From Candidatus Terraquivivens ruidianensis (lineage in GTDB: Archaea; Thermoproteota; Nitrososphaeria_A; Caldarchaeales; Wolframiiraptoraceae), in assembly GCA_023267975.1 (NCBI GenBank), contig JALNLA010000002.1, forward strand, positions 165,053 through 229,052: a stretch of DNA of 64,000 nucleotides, given 5' to 3'. Under the pieces are notes generated by a model. It was not told where the DNA came from, did no database searches, and saw only the letters and a list, made by a program, of their open reading frames with translations. Within the stretch, counting starts at the first letter, position 1. Each line of letters starts with the position of its first letter. Positions 8,602 through 17,264 of this stretch are shown here, in pieces. Both the position numbers and the translations under genes were made by a program.

Positions 8602-9115
8602 AGGACTCTTTGTTCTTCAACTGACACTCGCTTTCGATGATGCGCATTCCGTCCTCCAGAAATTTTTCGAATATTGATTTCAACATACCGCACATGAAAT
8701 TACAGAAAAGCGAGCTTTCGCTTTCGTCTTCGTCGTAATGCTCTTGTTCCAAAAGCATGGATAAAACAAGGTTGCTACTAACACGAACACGGTATTCCTT
8801 AACGTTAGCGTCTGGAGTCTCTGACTCGAAAAACCAGAACCTCTCAACATAGTTATTTTCAATTAAAATCTCCGAGAGTTCTTTAAAAATTACGTGAAGG
8901 TCCAATCTGTTTTCAATATTGGTCGGATTAACTTTCTGCATAAGTAGCCCCGCGATGTTGCACCCCTCAGCCATTCCAAGCCTGAAGAATATCGCGTTAC
9001 ATGCCGAGTTGCCAAACAACCTCGCGATTATGCTGCTTATATAAAGCAGGGCGCGCCATTCCAAAACTTCTCTAAAACCGAAATTGTTGCTTTTTTGTGT
9101 CATTAATCCGTTCAC
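8576..9115 (-). CDS. V4R-domain protein, first gene of the archaellum operon
   Basis: The C-terminal third has the signature of the V4R (4-vinyl reductase) small-ligand domain: FCNFMCGMLKSIFEKFLEDG, then ESECQLKNKESCEYAI, with cysteines at 138, 142, 164 and 172. V4R domains occur in BchJ and in regulators, where they bind small hydrophobic or heme-like ligands, or metals via Cys. The remaining sequence fits one complete V4R fold and no DNA-binding domain is seen. It leads the operon, 9 bases downstream of its predicted transcription start. It overlaps arlD/E by 26 bases, so a sensory or regulatory role in motility is inferred. V4R plus arl is not a standard pairing. Confidence 0.68.
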   Translation of the reverse strand: MNGLMTQKSNNFGFREVLEWRALLYISSIIARLFGNSACNAIFFRLGMAEGCNIAGLLMQKVNPTNIENRLDLHVIFKELSEILIENNYVERFWFFESETPDANVKEYRVRVSSNLVLSMLLEQEHYDEDESESSLFCNFMCGMLKSIFEKFLEDGMRIIESECQLKNKESCEYAIRKI

Positions 9116-9220
9116 CTTTAATCTGATTTATGCATTATCAAAATAATATTTAAGTTTTCTGGAAATTCCGTAAAATTTAAATAAAGGTAATGTTATAATA
9201 AGACTGAAGTAAATGAAGTG
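9116..9220 (+). promoter_or_regulatory. Divergent promoters between archaellum operon and archaellin gene
   Basis: A plus-strand TATA box (TTTAAATA, 9176-9183) predicts a start near 9206, just ahead of arlB. A minus-strand box reading CTTAAATATT at about 9147-9156 predicts a start near 9124, 9 bases before the V4R gene. The two promoters lie back to back in about 100 AT-rich bases, so one regulator could control filament and motor together. No clear operator palindrome is visible. Confidence 0.6.
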
Positions 9221-9826
9221 ATGAACATGAAAAATACTTTAGTATTAAAAAAACGTATGCGAAACAGGGGGTTGACAGGATTGGAGACTGCCATCATCTT
9301 AATTGCCTTCGTAGTGGTCGCCGCAGCTTTCGCGTTTGCCGTGCTGAACCTTGGCTTCACGACGACTCAAAAGAGCTCTGAGGTCATAAGAGCAGGTCTT
9401 AGCGAGGCCACCTCTGCGATAGAGCTGAGCGGCGGAGTCATAGCAATGTCTAATGATTCAAACGGCGTTCGGTACGTGGCCAACGTAACGATGTTCATCA
9501 AAACCGGCCCTGGAAAGGAGCCTATAGATATGAGCGACAAAACACTCACAGTAAGTTACATGGACCCATACGTTCATGTCGCACGGTTAACTGAAGGCAC
9601 TAATTTGTTAGTTAATGAAGTAAGGGGTGACGGCGATAGTTTGTTAGAGTATGGTGAAACATGGCAGATAACCGTCGAAATAGACAAAATTTACGGCAAT
9701 CTGACGGATGTTAAGATTGGGGCAAACGATAAGTTCGTTATAGAGATAAAGCCTGCGGTCGGTGCTATGCTGACTGTCGAGCGCATACTTCCGCCATCGA
9801 TAGATCCGCTAATGAACCTAGGATAG
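9221..9826 (+). CDS. arlB: Archaellin (major archaellum filament protein)
   Basis: The class III signal peptide has a basic stretch (KKRMRNRG) followed by the hydrophobic assembly helix LTGLETAIILIAFVVVAAAF; the prepilin peptidase should cut after the Gly. The mature part is a beta-sandwich with sequons NDS, NVT and NLT, likely sites for AglB glycosylation. A loop near residues 136-147 (RGDGDSLLEYGE, counted from a GTG at 9218) partly matches an EF-hand loop, paralleling ArlG. ATG at 9221 or 9227 is a better start than that GTG. Only one archaellin gene is present, transcribed away from the motor operon. Confidence 0.93.
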   Translation: MNMKNTLVLKKRMRNRGLTGLETAIILIAFVVVAAAFAFAVLNLGFTTTQKSSEVIRAGLSEATSAIELSGGVIAMSNDSNGVRYVANVTMFIKTGPGKEPIDMSDKTLTVSYMDPYVHVARLTEGTNLLVNEVRGDGDSLLEYGETWQITVEIDKIYGNLTDVKIGANDKFVIEIKPAVGAMLTVERILPPSIDPLMNLG

Positions 9827-9853
9827 CCCGACCGATGCCCTTAATATCCTCCT

Positions 9854-9867
9854 CTTTTTATTTTTTC
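9854..9867 (+). terminator. T-rich terminator after archaellin gene
   Basis: An uninterrupted pyrimidine-rich tract (CTTTTTATTTTTTC) lies about 30 bases after the arlB stop and before the uL23 promoter region. This is the form of intrinsic archaeal terminators, which need T-runs rather than a hairpin. Confidence 0.55.
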
Positions 9868-9907
9868 AAAAACTAAAAATAGGGCGACTTTTAACCTGCT
9901 TTCTGCC

Positions 9908-10168
9908 ATGGATGCACAAAACGTAATAAAAAGGGTCGTCATAACTCAGGACACCGTCTCGCTCGTCGAGAAGGAGAATAAGATAACCTTCATAGTTGAC
10001 ATAAAGGCCACGAAGAAGCAGATAAAGGATGCCGTAGAGAAGCTCTACGAAGTTAAGGTAGAAAAGGTCAACACACTGATAACACCGCTCGGCGAGAAGA
10101 AGGCATTCGTGAAGCTGAAGCCGGAGTACAGCGCATCCGAGCTTGCGGTTAAGCTCGGAATATTCTAG
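9908..10168 (+). CDS. rpl23: 50S ribosomal protein uL23 (L23)
   Basis: uL23 binds 23S rRNA domain III and surrounds the peptide exit tunnel, where it docks SRP and other exit-site factors. The 86-residue protein shows the family core: [20 protein letters not shown], then [23 protein letters not shown]. The ATG follows a short leader. It is the first gene of a three-gene ribosomal run; rpl3 and rpl4, which normally precede it, are absent and replaced by the archaellin gene. Confidence 0.97.
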   Translation: MDAQNVIKRVVITQDTVSLVEKENKITFIVDIKATKKQIKDAVEKLYEVKVEKVNTLITPLGEKKAFVKLKPEYSASELAVKLGIF

Positions 10169-10240
10169 CCCATCAAAAGCTCTTAAGGTAGCCTTTAACT
10201 ATCCTCAACGGTAGCTTAGGACTAAAGGGTGAATAACAAG

Positions 10241-10966
10241 ATGGGAAGGAACATAAGAGCTCAAAGACTCGGCAGGGGCTCACCAAGCTTCGCGGCCTCA
10301 CTTAGGAGGAAGTTTCAACTTGGCTTCCCCACGAACCTCGTTGAGATGGGAAAGACGCTTGCAGGTATCGTGAGAAGGTTCCACCACGACCCAGGCCGTG
10401 GCACTCCCGTAGCTGAGGTAGAACTCCAGAGTGGTGAAAGCTTTACTATGGCAGCGGTGGAAGGCATGAGCGAGGGGCAAAAGATTTACTTAGGTTCGGA
10501 TGCGCCCATTCAACCCGGAAACATCCTTCCACTTGGTAAATTGCCGGAAGGGACCGTTGTATCCTCGATCGAGCTTAGACCAGGAGACGGAGGTAAGCTA
10601 GCCCGCTCGTCAGGTGCCTATGCAACCGTTATGGCGCAAATGGGTGATAAGACGTTGCTAAGGCTACCGTCAAAGAAGCTAATAGAGTTAAGCTCTAAGG
10701 CTCTTGCAGCAATCGGCGTAGTAGCAGGAAGCGGAAGAGTGGATAAGCCGTTCCTGAAGGCTGGCAAGAAGTTCTATTGGATGAAGGCCAGGCGGAGACC
10801 CTACCCAAGGGTCAGGGGCGTTGCGATGGCACCAGTCTTCCATCCGTTCGGTGGAGGTAGTCATAAGCGCATAGGTAGGTCTGAGACAATCTCTAGGAAT
10901 GCACCTCCTGGAAGAAAGGTCGGCCTTATAGCTGCTAGAAGAACTGGAAGGAAAAAGAGGGCCTAA
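10241..10966 (+). CDS. rpl2: 50S ribosomal protein uL2 (L2)
   Basis: uL2 is a core large-subunit protein close to the peptidyl transferase centre and needed for subunit joining. The start MGRNIRAQRLGRGSPSF is the usual archaeal N-terminus, so the ATG at 10241 is preferred to the in-frame GTG at 10229; GGGTGA about 9 bases upstream can serve as its Shine-Dalgarno. The C-terminal RGVAMAPVFHPFGGGSHKRIG stretch holds the conserved His of L2. It is cotranscribed with rpl23 and rps19. Confidence 0.97.
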   Translation: MGRNIRAQRLGRGSPSFAASLRRKFQLGFPTNLVEMGKTLAGIVRRFHHDPGRGTPVAEVELQSGESFTMAAVEGMSEGQKIYLGSDAPIQPGNILPLGKLPEGTVVSSIELRPGDGGKLARSSGAYATVMAQMGDKTLLRLPSKKLIELSSKALAAIGVVAGSGRVDKPFLKAGKKFYWMKARRRPYPRVRGVAMAPVFHPFGGGSHKRIGRSETISRNAPPGRKVGLIAARRTGRKKRA

Positions 10967-11009
10967 ACCTTTAATAAAGACTGCGACGATGTTGTTTTTC
11001 TGACCTTAA

Positions 11010-11408
11010 ATGGTAAGGGAATTCCTCTACAGGGGCTACGCACTGGAACAACTCAAGTCCATGAACATGGATCAGTTTATCAAACTCCTCCCATGCAGAC
11101 AGAGAAGGAGTTTGGGAAAGAGAGGATTAACGCAGGCACAACTGAAGCTCATTACTAAGATTAGGAAGTATAAGAAACTCCAGATTCAAAAGCCGATTAA
11201 GACGCATGCAAGAGATATGATAATACTGCCCGAGATGGTCGGCTTGACGATACATGTGCACAACGGAAAGGACTTTGTACCAGTTGAGATAGTTCCTGAG
11301 ATGATCGGTCATAGGTTAGGGGAGTTTGCAATAACAAACAAACGCGTTGTACATGGAAGGGCTGGTGTCGGTGCCACAAGATCCAGCATGTACGTCCCAC
11401 TAAAGTAG
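11010..11408 (+). CDS. rps19: 30S ribosomal protein uS19 (S19)
   Basis: uS19 lies on the small-subunit head near the A site and contacts uS13. Family motifs are clear: [15 protein letters not shown], then [20 protein letters not shown], and ending [22 protein letters not shown]. The length (132) is normal for archaeal S19/S15e. The usual next genes rpl22 and rps3 are missing; a convergent DUF92 gene follows instead. Confidence 0.97.
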   Translation: MVREFLYRGYALEQLKSMNMDQFIKLLPCRQRRSLGKRGLTQAQLKLITKIRKYKKLQIQKPIKTHARDMIILPEMVGLTIHVHNGKDFVPVEIVPEMIGHRLGEFAITNKRVVHGRAGVGATRSSMYVPLK

Positions 11409-11421
11409 GATATTTATTACC

Positions 11422-12264
11422 TCAGATAATTTCAAAAGATATTACACCAAAATGCACGAGCGCATACGCGAGCGCAGCCCCTACGATCGTTGCGGTTAAA
11501 TTTACCACACTATTATCGACGTACTTAATCCCTTTCAGGCGTTGAGTCTCAACATTGCAATGAATCCTCTTCTCGGTAGTCTTACCACATACTTTACATC
11601 TATAAACCGCCTGTACAGTCGCTCCGATAAGGCTGTCAAAAGTTGAGCCAAGAAAGCTCGATACGAGCACTATGATCAATAAGCTTAGGAACGCTGTTAT
11701 CTTATCCCCGGTCGGTAAAAATAGCACGGTTACCGGAACAATCGTGAAGGCACTGAGAAGTTGTGCGGCCGTTCCGTAAGGTGAGACCCCTCCAGGTGTT
11801 CCAGCAGACACTGACTTCATGCTTGTTATCAACCTTGGCTCCCCTGGATATAACAGGCCTATTTCCGTAGCAAGCGTGTCAGCGTAGGCCGTCGAGACGG
11901 CGCCTAGATAAGCTGCTAAGAGCTCAGGCTTTGGGACACTGTGAGCATATGCAGCTATGTAAACAATCGCCGCCGCTACGCCGCCGTTTGCGAGTACGTT
12001 TCTCCACCCTCTAGCACCGAACTTTTCTTCTGCGGCACCTTTGAGCCTTTTCTCTTCATAACGAACTTTTGTAATCAAACCCGCTATGACGTAGAATATG
12101 AGTAAGGGAATGAAGAAGAGCCTACCGCCAAATATGTATATTGTGTAACCAATTATAAAGGATGAAATCAGACCACCTGGGTCGACGAAGCCCGCTTTGA
12201 TAGAGAGCAGCATAAGAGCGACCATGACAACTGTTGCTTCTATGATTAACTCTAACGAAGGCAA
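11422..12264 (-). CDS. DUF92 membrane protein (VTE6-like isoprenoid kinase family)
   Basis: This polytopic protein of 280 residues has about seven hydrophobic segments and the DUF92 hallmark stretches: SIKAGFVDPGG near the start, ANGGVAAAIVY, TAYADTLATEIG and SAGTPGGVSPYG in the middle. The plant member VTE6 phosphorylates phytyl monophosphate using CTP, and archaeal members may do the same for geranylgeranyl phosphate or a polyprenol; that is inference. It sits 11 bases after hisS on the same strand, and ends 13 bases from the convergent rps19. Confidence 0.85.
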   Translation of the reverse strand: MPSLELIIEATVVMVALMLLSIKAGFVDPGGLISSFIIGYTIYIFGGRLFFIPLLIFYVIAGLITKVRYEEKRLKGAAEEKFGARGWRNVLANGGVAAAIVYIAAYAHSVPKPELLAAYLGAVSTAYADTLATEIGLLYPGEPRLITSMKSVSAGTPGGVSPYGTAAQLLSAFTIVPVTVLFLPTGDKITAFLSLLIIVLVSSFLGSTFDSLIGATVQAVYRCKVCGKTTEKRIHCNVETQRLKGIKYVDNSVVNLTATIVGAALAYALVHFGVISFEII

Positions 12265-12275
12265 GGCAGAGACCC

Positions 12276-13574
12276 CTATTGGTTACTGAAGATACTCGAA
12301 AGCGCAACGTGGTCATCAAGCTTAATCTCGCTCTGCGTTCTCGTCTGTAAGTCCTTGATTGTGACTGTATTCCTTTGAACTTCCCGTTCACCGACTATAA
12401 TTAACCATCTTATACCTTTCTTTTCACAGTACTCTATCGCAGCAAGTATCTTTTTTCCTATAACATCCAGCTCCAGCGTCGTACCTGTAGCCCGTATCGT
12501 AGCAGCTACCTTCACCGCATAGCGTAAGCTTTCCCGTCCTACGCTTACAAGAAAGGCGCTAACCTTTGGGATACTGAAGCCCTGCATTCCAACCTTTTCA
12601 AGGATATACTGATGGATTCTTGTGATACCGACAGCACAACCAACAGCGGGTAAAGGTTTTCCACCAAACATCTCTGTAAGCTTGTCATACCTTCCACCAC
12701 CGTTGAAGGCTATGTCTACACCTGGCACATACTGTTCAAAGATGAAACCCGTATAGTAAGCCAAGCCCCTGGCAAAGCCGAGGTCTATAATGAGCTTTGA
12801 TTCGACGCCCGCATTACGCACAAAATCTATTATCTCAGAAAGATTATCCAGCGCCTTGACGGCTTTGTCCCACGGTGAAATTATGTCGTAACCCATCTTT
12901 AACGCTTCTTCGGCACTACCAGAGATGCTTACCAGTTTCTCGACAGCTTTTTTTTCTTCACATTCCTCCATCAAAGAAAGCGCCTCCCTAATTCTTTTTC
13001 TATCGAGTAACGAAAGTGCAATGTCTTGTTCAGCCTCAGCCATACCCGAGGCCTCCATCAAAGACCTAAGCGTTCCAACGTGACCGATCTTGAAAAAGTG
13101 CTCTTTTAGACCAATCGCATCGAACACATCCTTGCTGACTTGGACTATCTCAGCATCAGCTACGGGGCTGGAGCTACCGAACAACTCGAAGCCGCCGTGG
13201 TAGAACCTCCTCTTTCTTCCCCATTGCGGTTCATCATAACGATAGCAATCTGCTATGTATCCTAACCTGATGGGTAGTGGTGCACTCCTTAACTTCGTGG
13301 CTACAATTCTGGCCACTGATGCGGTCATCTCAGGTCTGAGGACGAGCTTCCTGCCGGATTTGTCTATGAAGGTAAACATTCTTTCCCTTATCTCCTCGCC
13401 CGATTTTGCCTCGAAGATTTCGTAATGCTCAATAGTCGGTGTCTCAATCTCTTGGTAACCGTACTTGTTGAAAACGTTTCTTATGACTTCCTCGATTTTC
13501 CTCTTAACCGCCATTTCTTCTGGTAAAAGGTCGTCCATGCCCCTAACGGTCGAAAGTCTTACTTCCTTTGACAT
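12276..13574 (-). CDS. hisS: Histidyl-tRNA synthetase
   Basis: A class II synthetase that charges tRNA-His. Motif 2 and substrate loops appear as ERMFTFIDKSGRKLVLRPE and RYDEPQWGRKRRFYHGGFE. The histidine-specific segments are GLAYYTGFIFE and FNGGGRYDKL, and the C-terminal anticodon-binding domain covers roughly 330-430. The length (432) is normal. The ATG is about 30 bases from a TATA box (CTTTATATT on the minus strand, near 13600), implying a leaderless mRNA. Confidence 0.97.
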   Translation of the reverse strand: MSKEVRLSTVRGMDDLLPEEMAVKRKIEEVIRNVFNKYGYQEIETPTIEHYEIFEAKSGEEIRERMFTFIDKSGRKLVLRPEMTASVARIVATKLRSAPLPIRLGYIADCYRYDEPQWGRKRRFYHGGFELFGSSSPVADAEIVQVSKDVFDAIGLKEHFFKIGHVGTLRSLMEASGMAEAEQDIALSLLDRKRIREALSLMEECEEKKAVEKLVSISGSAEEALKMGYDIISPWDKAVKALDNLSEIIDFVRNAGVESKLIIDLGFARGLAYYTGFIFEQYVPGVDIAFNGGGRYDKLTEMFGGKPLPAVGCAVGITRIHQYILEKVGMQGFSIPKVSAFLVSVGRESLRYAVKVAATIRATGTTLELDVIGKKILAAIEYCEKKGIRWLIIVGEREVQRNTVTIKDLQTRTQSEIKLDDHVALSSIFSNQ

Positions 13575-13670
13575 GGGCCATCAGGGGGCCTTCGCAAAAA
13601 TGCAATATAAAGGTTAAATGGCACATAGAAAGAACGTTATGAGTAGCATTAAAATGCATGGTGTAAAGCT

Positions 13671-14615
13671 CTGAGCGAGCTGCAAGAAGGTTTATGCAAC
13701 GTATGCGGTAAAGGTAAAGTCGTGTACTTTAGAGCTTATTCTGGCGAAAGACTATGTTCAAAGTGTTTTACAAAAACGTTTGAGAAGAGGGTGGCAAGGA
13801 CTGTAGCTAAGTATGATATGTTGAAGTATAACGATAGGATAGCAATAGCTGTCTCTGGAGGAAAAGACAGCCTAGCGCTGTTAAGAGTTTTAGCGAAGAT
13901 TGAAGATAGGTTTCCAGCATCAAGCATAGTTGCGGTAACTGTTGATGAGGGCATAAGCGTTTATAGGGATGAGGCAATAAAACATGCAGAGGATTTTATC
14001 TCGAAAATGGATGACGTTGAGCATGTAAAGGTAAGCTTTAAAGAACTTTTTGGTTTCACCCTAGACGATGTAGTGAAGAATGGTATCGTAGACAGAGCGG
14101 GTGTTAAACCATGTACGGTTTGCGGCATACTTAGGAGGAGGGCTCTAGACATCGTTGCAAAGCGTGCTGGCGCAACGGTCATAGCAACAGCCCATACTTT
14201 GGATGATGTAGTTCAAACGTATTTCATGAACATGCTCAGGGGTGACATAGACAAACAACCGTTTGGTATAAGAACTGAACTCGATGGTCTCGTACCTAGG
14301 GTTGCACCATTTAAGCTCACGCCGGAGAACGAAGTCGTAATGTATGCGTACTTACATAGGATACCGTTCCAATCCCATGTCTGCCCATATGCAAGAACCT
14401 CGATGCGGGATATGATAAGGAACTTTTTAACGGAGTACGAAGAAAATTATCCCGGGACGCTCTACACGGCTTTGACATCCTTCGAAAAGTTGATAAAACC
14501 ATCGAGCATGCTGCTCCAAAAATGTGAAGTATGCGGTGCTCCGACTGGCAGAAAAATTTGTAGAGCATGCGAGATACTCGGGTGTCTCGACGTAGAAGAA
14601 GTCCCAATTAAATAA
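13671..14615 (+). CDS. tRNA 2-thiolation protein, TtuA/Ncs6 family; start disrupted
   Basis: A PP-loop ATP pyrophosphatase that thiolates tRNA uridines (U34 or U54). The PP-loop is SGGKDS, the central cysteines KPCTVCGILRRRAL would hold the Fe-S cluster, and a C-terminal zinc finger is CEVCGAP...CRACE. The N-terminal zinc finger begins LCNVCGKG, upstream of the first ordinary start (GTG 13722), which would cut it in half. The frame is open back to 13653 but has only CTG codons (13671, 13680) there. A separate frame from ATG 13639 reads MSSIKMHGVKL and stops at 13672; one missing base near 13669-13671 would join it to this gene. The true start is therefore unsettled: 13639 with a frameshift, or a CTG. 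Confidence 0.88.
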   Translation: MSELQEGLCNVCGKGKVVYFRAYSGERLCSKCFTKTFEKRVARTVAKYDMLKYNDRIAIAVSGGKDSLALLRVLAKIEDRFPASSIVAVTVDEGISVYRDEAIKHAEDFISKMDDVEHVKVSFKELFGFTLDDVVKNGIVDRAGVKPCTVCGILRRRALDIVAKRAGATVIATAHTLDDVVQTYFMNMLRGDIDKQPFGIRTELDGLVPRVAPFKLTPENEVVMYAYLHRIPFQSHVCPYARTSMRDMIRNFLTEYEENYPGTLYTALTSFEKLIKPSSMLLQKCEVCGAPTGRKICRACEILGCLDVEEVPIK

Positions 14616-14644
14616 TAATGTATGAATATACCTTAACTACTTAA

Positions 14645-15256
14645 TTATCTAATCGCCTCAAGTCCCTTAGAAAATCCAACTTCAAACGCTTGAATGTTAA
14701 TCTTTGCGACCTTCTCCGTAAACATCCCTTCCATAGCCGCGTGGAAATGATGCTTAGGTATTGGGATGTCGGAGACGGCTTTCATAAATCCAAGGAGTAC
14801 AGAACCTGCGGCTAGCCTTGACCCAGCTAAGCTGGCTAGCTCAGATGCATTCAGCATAAACACATTCTTCGTAATCGTCAAAAGAGCTGACCTTATGTCT
14901 GCTAATTGAGGATATCTTTGCTGTTTGAGCTGGACCGTCAAGGGATAGACGGGCTTTTCATTAAATATAACCATACCGTCCTCTCTAAGGTACTGAATAG
15001 ACGACCTTAAAGCCTCCAGCGGTTCTATCCCAACCACTATGTCTGCAAACCCATTAGGGACTATCGACGAGTACACATTATCACCAAACCTCACGTGACT
15101 GAGCACAGCACCACCTCTTTGTGCACCGCCGACTATGTCCGTGGTCTTGACTCTGTAGCCTGAAGCCAGTGCTGATTCTGCCAAAATTCTGGCAATGGTT
15201 ACTACACCTTGACCGCCGACGCCTGCGATTATAACATTCCAAACTTTACTCATCAT
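14645..15256 (-). CDS. iorB: Indolepyruvate:ferredoxin oxidoreductase beta subunit
   Basis: IorB pairs with IorA to oxidise aryl pyruvates from Trp, Tyr and Phe breakdown to aryl-acetyl-CoA, reducing ferredoxin. The gamma-type fold is shown by NVIIAGVGGQGVVTIARIL, TDIVGGAQRGGAVLSHVRFG and the C-terminal helices. The frame is open to 15310, but ATG 15256 overlaps the iorA stop as ATGA and has GGAGGT just upstream, so that start is used (203 residues). Confidence 0.95.
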   Translation of the reverse strand: MMSKVWNVIIAGVGGQGVVTIARILAESALASGYRVKTTDIVGGAQRGGAVLSHVRFGDNVYSSIVPNGFADIVVGIEPLEALRSSIQYLREDGMVIFNEKPVYPLTVQLKQQRYPQLADIRSALLTITKNVFMLNASELASLAGSRLAAGSVLLGFMKAVSDIPIPKHHFHAAMEGMFTEKVAKINIQAFEVGFSKGLEAIR

Positions 15257-17157
15257 GATACCTCCTTGACTATCGCTCGGTACGGACAAATCTGAGCGCA
15301 AACTCCACAACCCGTACAGTCTTCAGCCTCTATCCAAACCTTGTTGTCATCCTTTGTCACTAGGGCAGGGCATCCGAAATGCTGCGTACATACGCCGCAA
15401 CCCGTACACTTATCCTCTAAGATAGCATACTTATGCAACCGCTCGCCCTTAATCTTAGCCTCCCTAGTTACGTATACTGCACACGGAGAGCGTGCAACAA
15501 GCACAGCAGGTCCAGGACCCTGATAGCCGATGGCCTCCTCGAAAGCCCTCTCAGCCTCCTTCAGGTTTAAGGGGTTGAAGGTTTTCACGAACTTTACACC
15601 GACTGCACGTGCAATACCTTCTGGAAGTATGCTTACGCTTTCGGTACGGTTAGCGTTTAACCCTAGGCTAGGTGATGGCTGCTGGCCAGTCATGCCGACC
15701 ACGAGGTTGTCCAGCAGGACCACGATGAACCTTGAGTCGTTATATACGGCATTTATCAGGGCGGGTATGCCCGCATGGAAGAAAGTCGAGTCGCCAATTA
15801 TTGCAAACACCTTATTGTCAATGTTAGACTTTGCAAAGCCGCAGGCTAAACCTATGCTGGCGCCCATCGAGAACTTTAAGTCTATTAGCTGGAAGGGAGG
15901 TTGGGATGCGAAGCTATAACAGCCTATGTCACCGCAGAATAGCGCCTTGTCTTTGAGCGTTTTGTTTACCGCTCTCTTCATCGCATAGAAAGTGGCTCTA
16001 TGGGGACAGCCGCTGCACATGGTAAGAGGTCTGGAAATCAGCATATGCTTAAACTTCGTAACATGAGGTCTTTCTGACTTTATGAAAAGCTGTTCATTTC
16101 CACTCGCCCTTTTAATCATGCTCAACACTTCGTCAAACGTGACTTCGCCTACAGCTCTGGGATTTGAATCGGCACGCCCGTATGCCCTACAACTTATGCC
16201 CTCCTCAGCTAAGATGGCCCTTATGTTGGTTTGCAAGTAGGGCTCCACATCCTCTACCACTATTACTGCCTCAAGGTCGTTACAGAAATTCCTGAGGAGT
16301 TTCTTTGGTAGTGGGTGGGGCGTTGCCAGCTTAAACGTCGCAAATTTCTCCCTCATATTGCAATACTCTAAAGCCTCCACGGCTATATGGTAACCCATTC
16401 CCGCTGAGATTATTCCCCATTTTTCTTCCCCATGTTTCACAATTTTGTTAAACGGCGATTGTTCGATAATGGACTCGATCAGTTCTTGCTTTTTGTGTAA
16501 ATTTTCATGAAGCCTTACGGACCTTCCTCCAGCACCCGTAACTAGGTACCTTTCATCCCTCTTGAATTCTACCTTGGCGTTAGGCTGAACTATTTCTCCC
16601 AAAACAACGTCCTCAAGTCCATGTGAAATTCTTTGGGTGGCACGTAAAAGTACTGGAAGCTTAATGCGTTCAGAAACCTCGATGCTCCATACGACCATGT
16701 CTTTTGCTTCTGCCGGACCGGATGGCTCCATCATAGGAAGCTCGCTCATGGATGCTAAGAACCTTATATCCTCCTCATTTTGCGAAGCTCTGCTTTGTGG
16801 GTCGTCACCGACCACCACAAGCATGCCAGCCTCAATGCCGCTGAGATTTATGCACATCAGGGGGTCAAGGGCCCAGTTCAACCCGACGTGCTTCATCGCT
16901 ACGAGGGACCTGAGACCAGCAATCGATGCAGCAGAGGCAGCCTCCAAACCTACCATCTCATTGATCGACCATTCTGTATATATGCCAAGCTCGTTAGATA
17001 CAGATATCAGAGTGTCAAGTATCTCTGTGCATGGGTTTCCAGGATAAGATGTTGCGAACTTAACTCCGGCCTCTATAGCGCCCCTAACTATGGCCTCGTT
17101 CCCAGAAAGGATTACGCGTTTACCTTTTTCGTTGCTAAGTAAAGAATTTTTTAACAT
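15253..17157 (-). CDS. iorA: Indolepyruvate:ferredoxin oxidoreductase alpha subunit
   Basis: The catalytic thiamine diphosphate subunit. The N-terminal pyruvate-binding domain (SGNEAIVRGAIEAGVKFATSY) is followed by a TPP domain (CSGCPHRATFYA, GDIGCYSFASQPPF, GDSTFFHAGIPALINAVYN). The C-terminus has two ferredoxin motifs, CTGCGVCTQHFGCPAL (a first-cluster variant) and CTGCGVCAQICPY. The length of 634 is normal. The start ATG lies after a T/A-rich leader, and iorB follows in an ATGA overlap. The pair suggests peptide or amino-acid fermentation, or reverse use to make aryl pyruvates. Confidence 0.96.
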   Translation of the reverse strand: MLKNSLLSNEKGKRVILSGNEAIVRGAIEAGVKFATSYPGNPCTEILDTLISVSNELGIYTEWSINEMVGLEAASAASIAGLRSLVAMKHVGLNWALDPLMCINLSGIEAGMLVVVGDDPQSRASQNEEDIRFLASMSELPMMEPSGPAEAKDMVVWSIEVSERIKLPVLLRATQRISHGLEDVVLGEIVQPNAKVEFKRDERYLVTGAGGRSVRLHENLHKKQELIESIIEQSPFNKIVKHGEEKWGIISAGMGYHIAVEALEYCNMREKFATFKLATPHPLPKKLLRNFCNDLEAVIVVEDVEPYLQTNIRAILAEEGISCRAYGRADSNPRAVGEVTFDEVLSMIKRASGNEQLFIKSERPHVTKFKHMLISRPLTMCSGCPHRATFYAMKRAVNKTLKDKALFCGDIGCYSFASQPPFQLIDLKFSMGASIGLACGFAKSNIDNKVFAIIGDSTFFHAGIPALINAVYNDSRFIVVLLDNLVVGMTGQQPSPSLGLNANRTESVSILPEGIARAVGVKFVKTFNPLNLKEAERAFEEAIGYQGPGPAVLVARSPCAVYVTREAKIKGERLHKYAILEDKCTGCGVCTQHFGCPALVTKDDNKVWIEAEDCTGCGVCAQICPYRAIVKEVS

Positions 17158-17264
17158 TTTCTTTTTATCCGTTTGGAATAAGTAGTTAAAAAATGTTACC
17201 GTTATAAGTAAAACTTAAGATTTTCTATAAACGTTAATAGCGTCGTTTAGCTTCACCAGTAACG

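Noticed and set aside
16150-16190. tRNA T-arm-like sequence inside iorA
   Set aside because: A chance match within a coding sequence; no acceptor or anticodon stems surround it.
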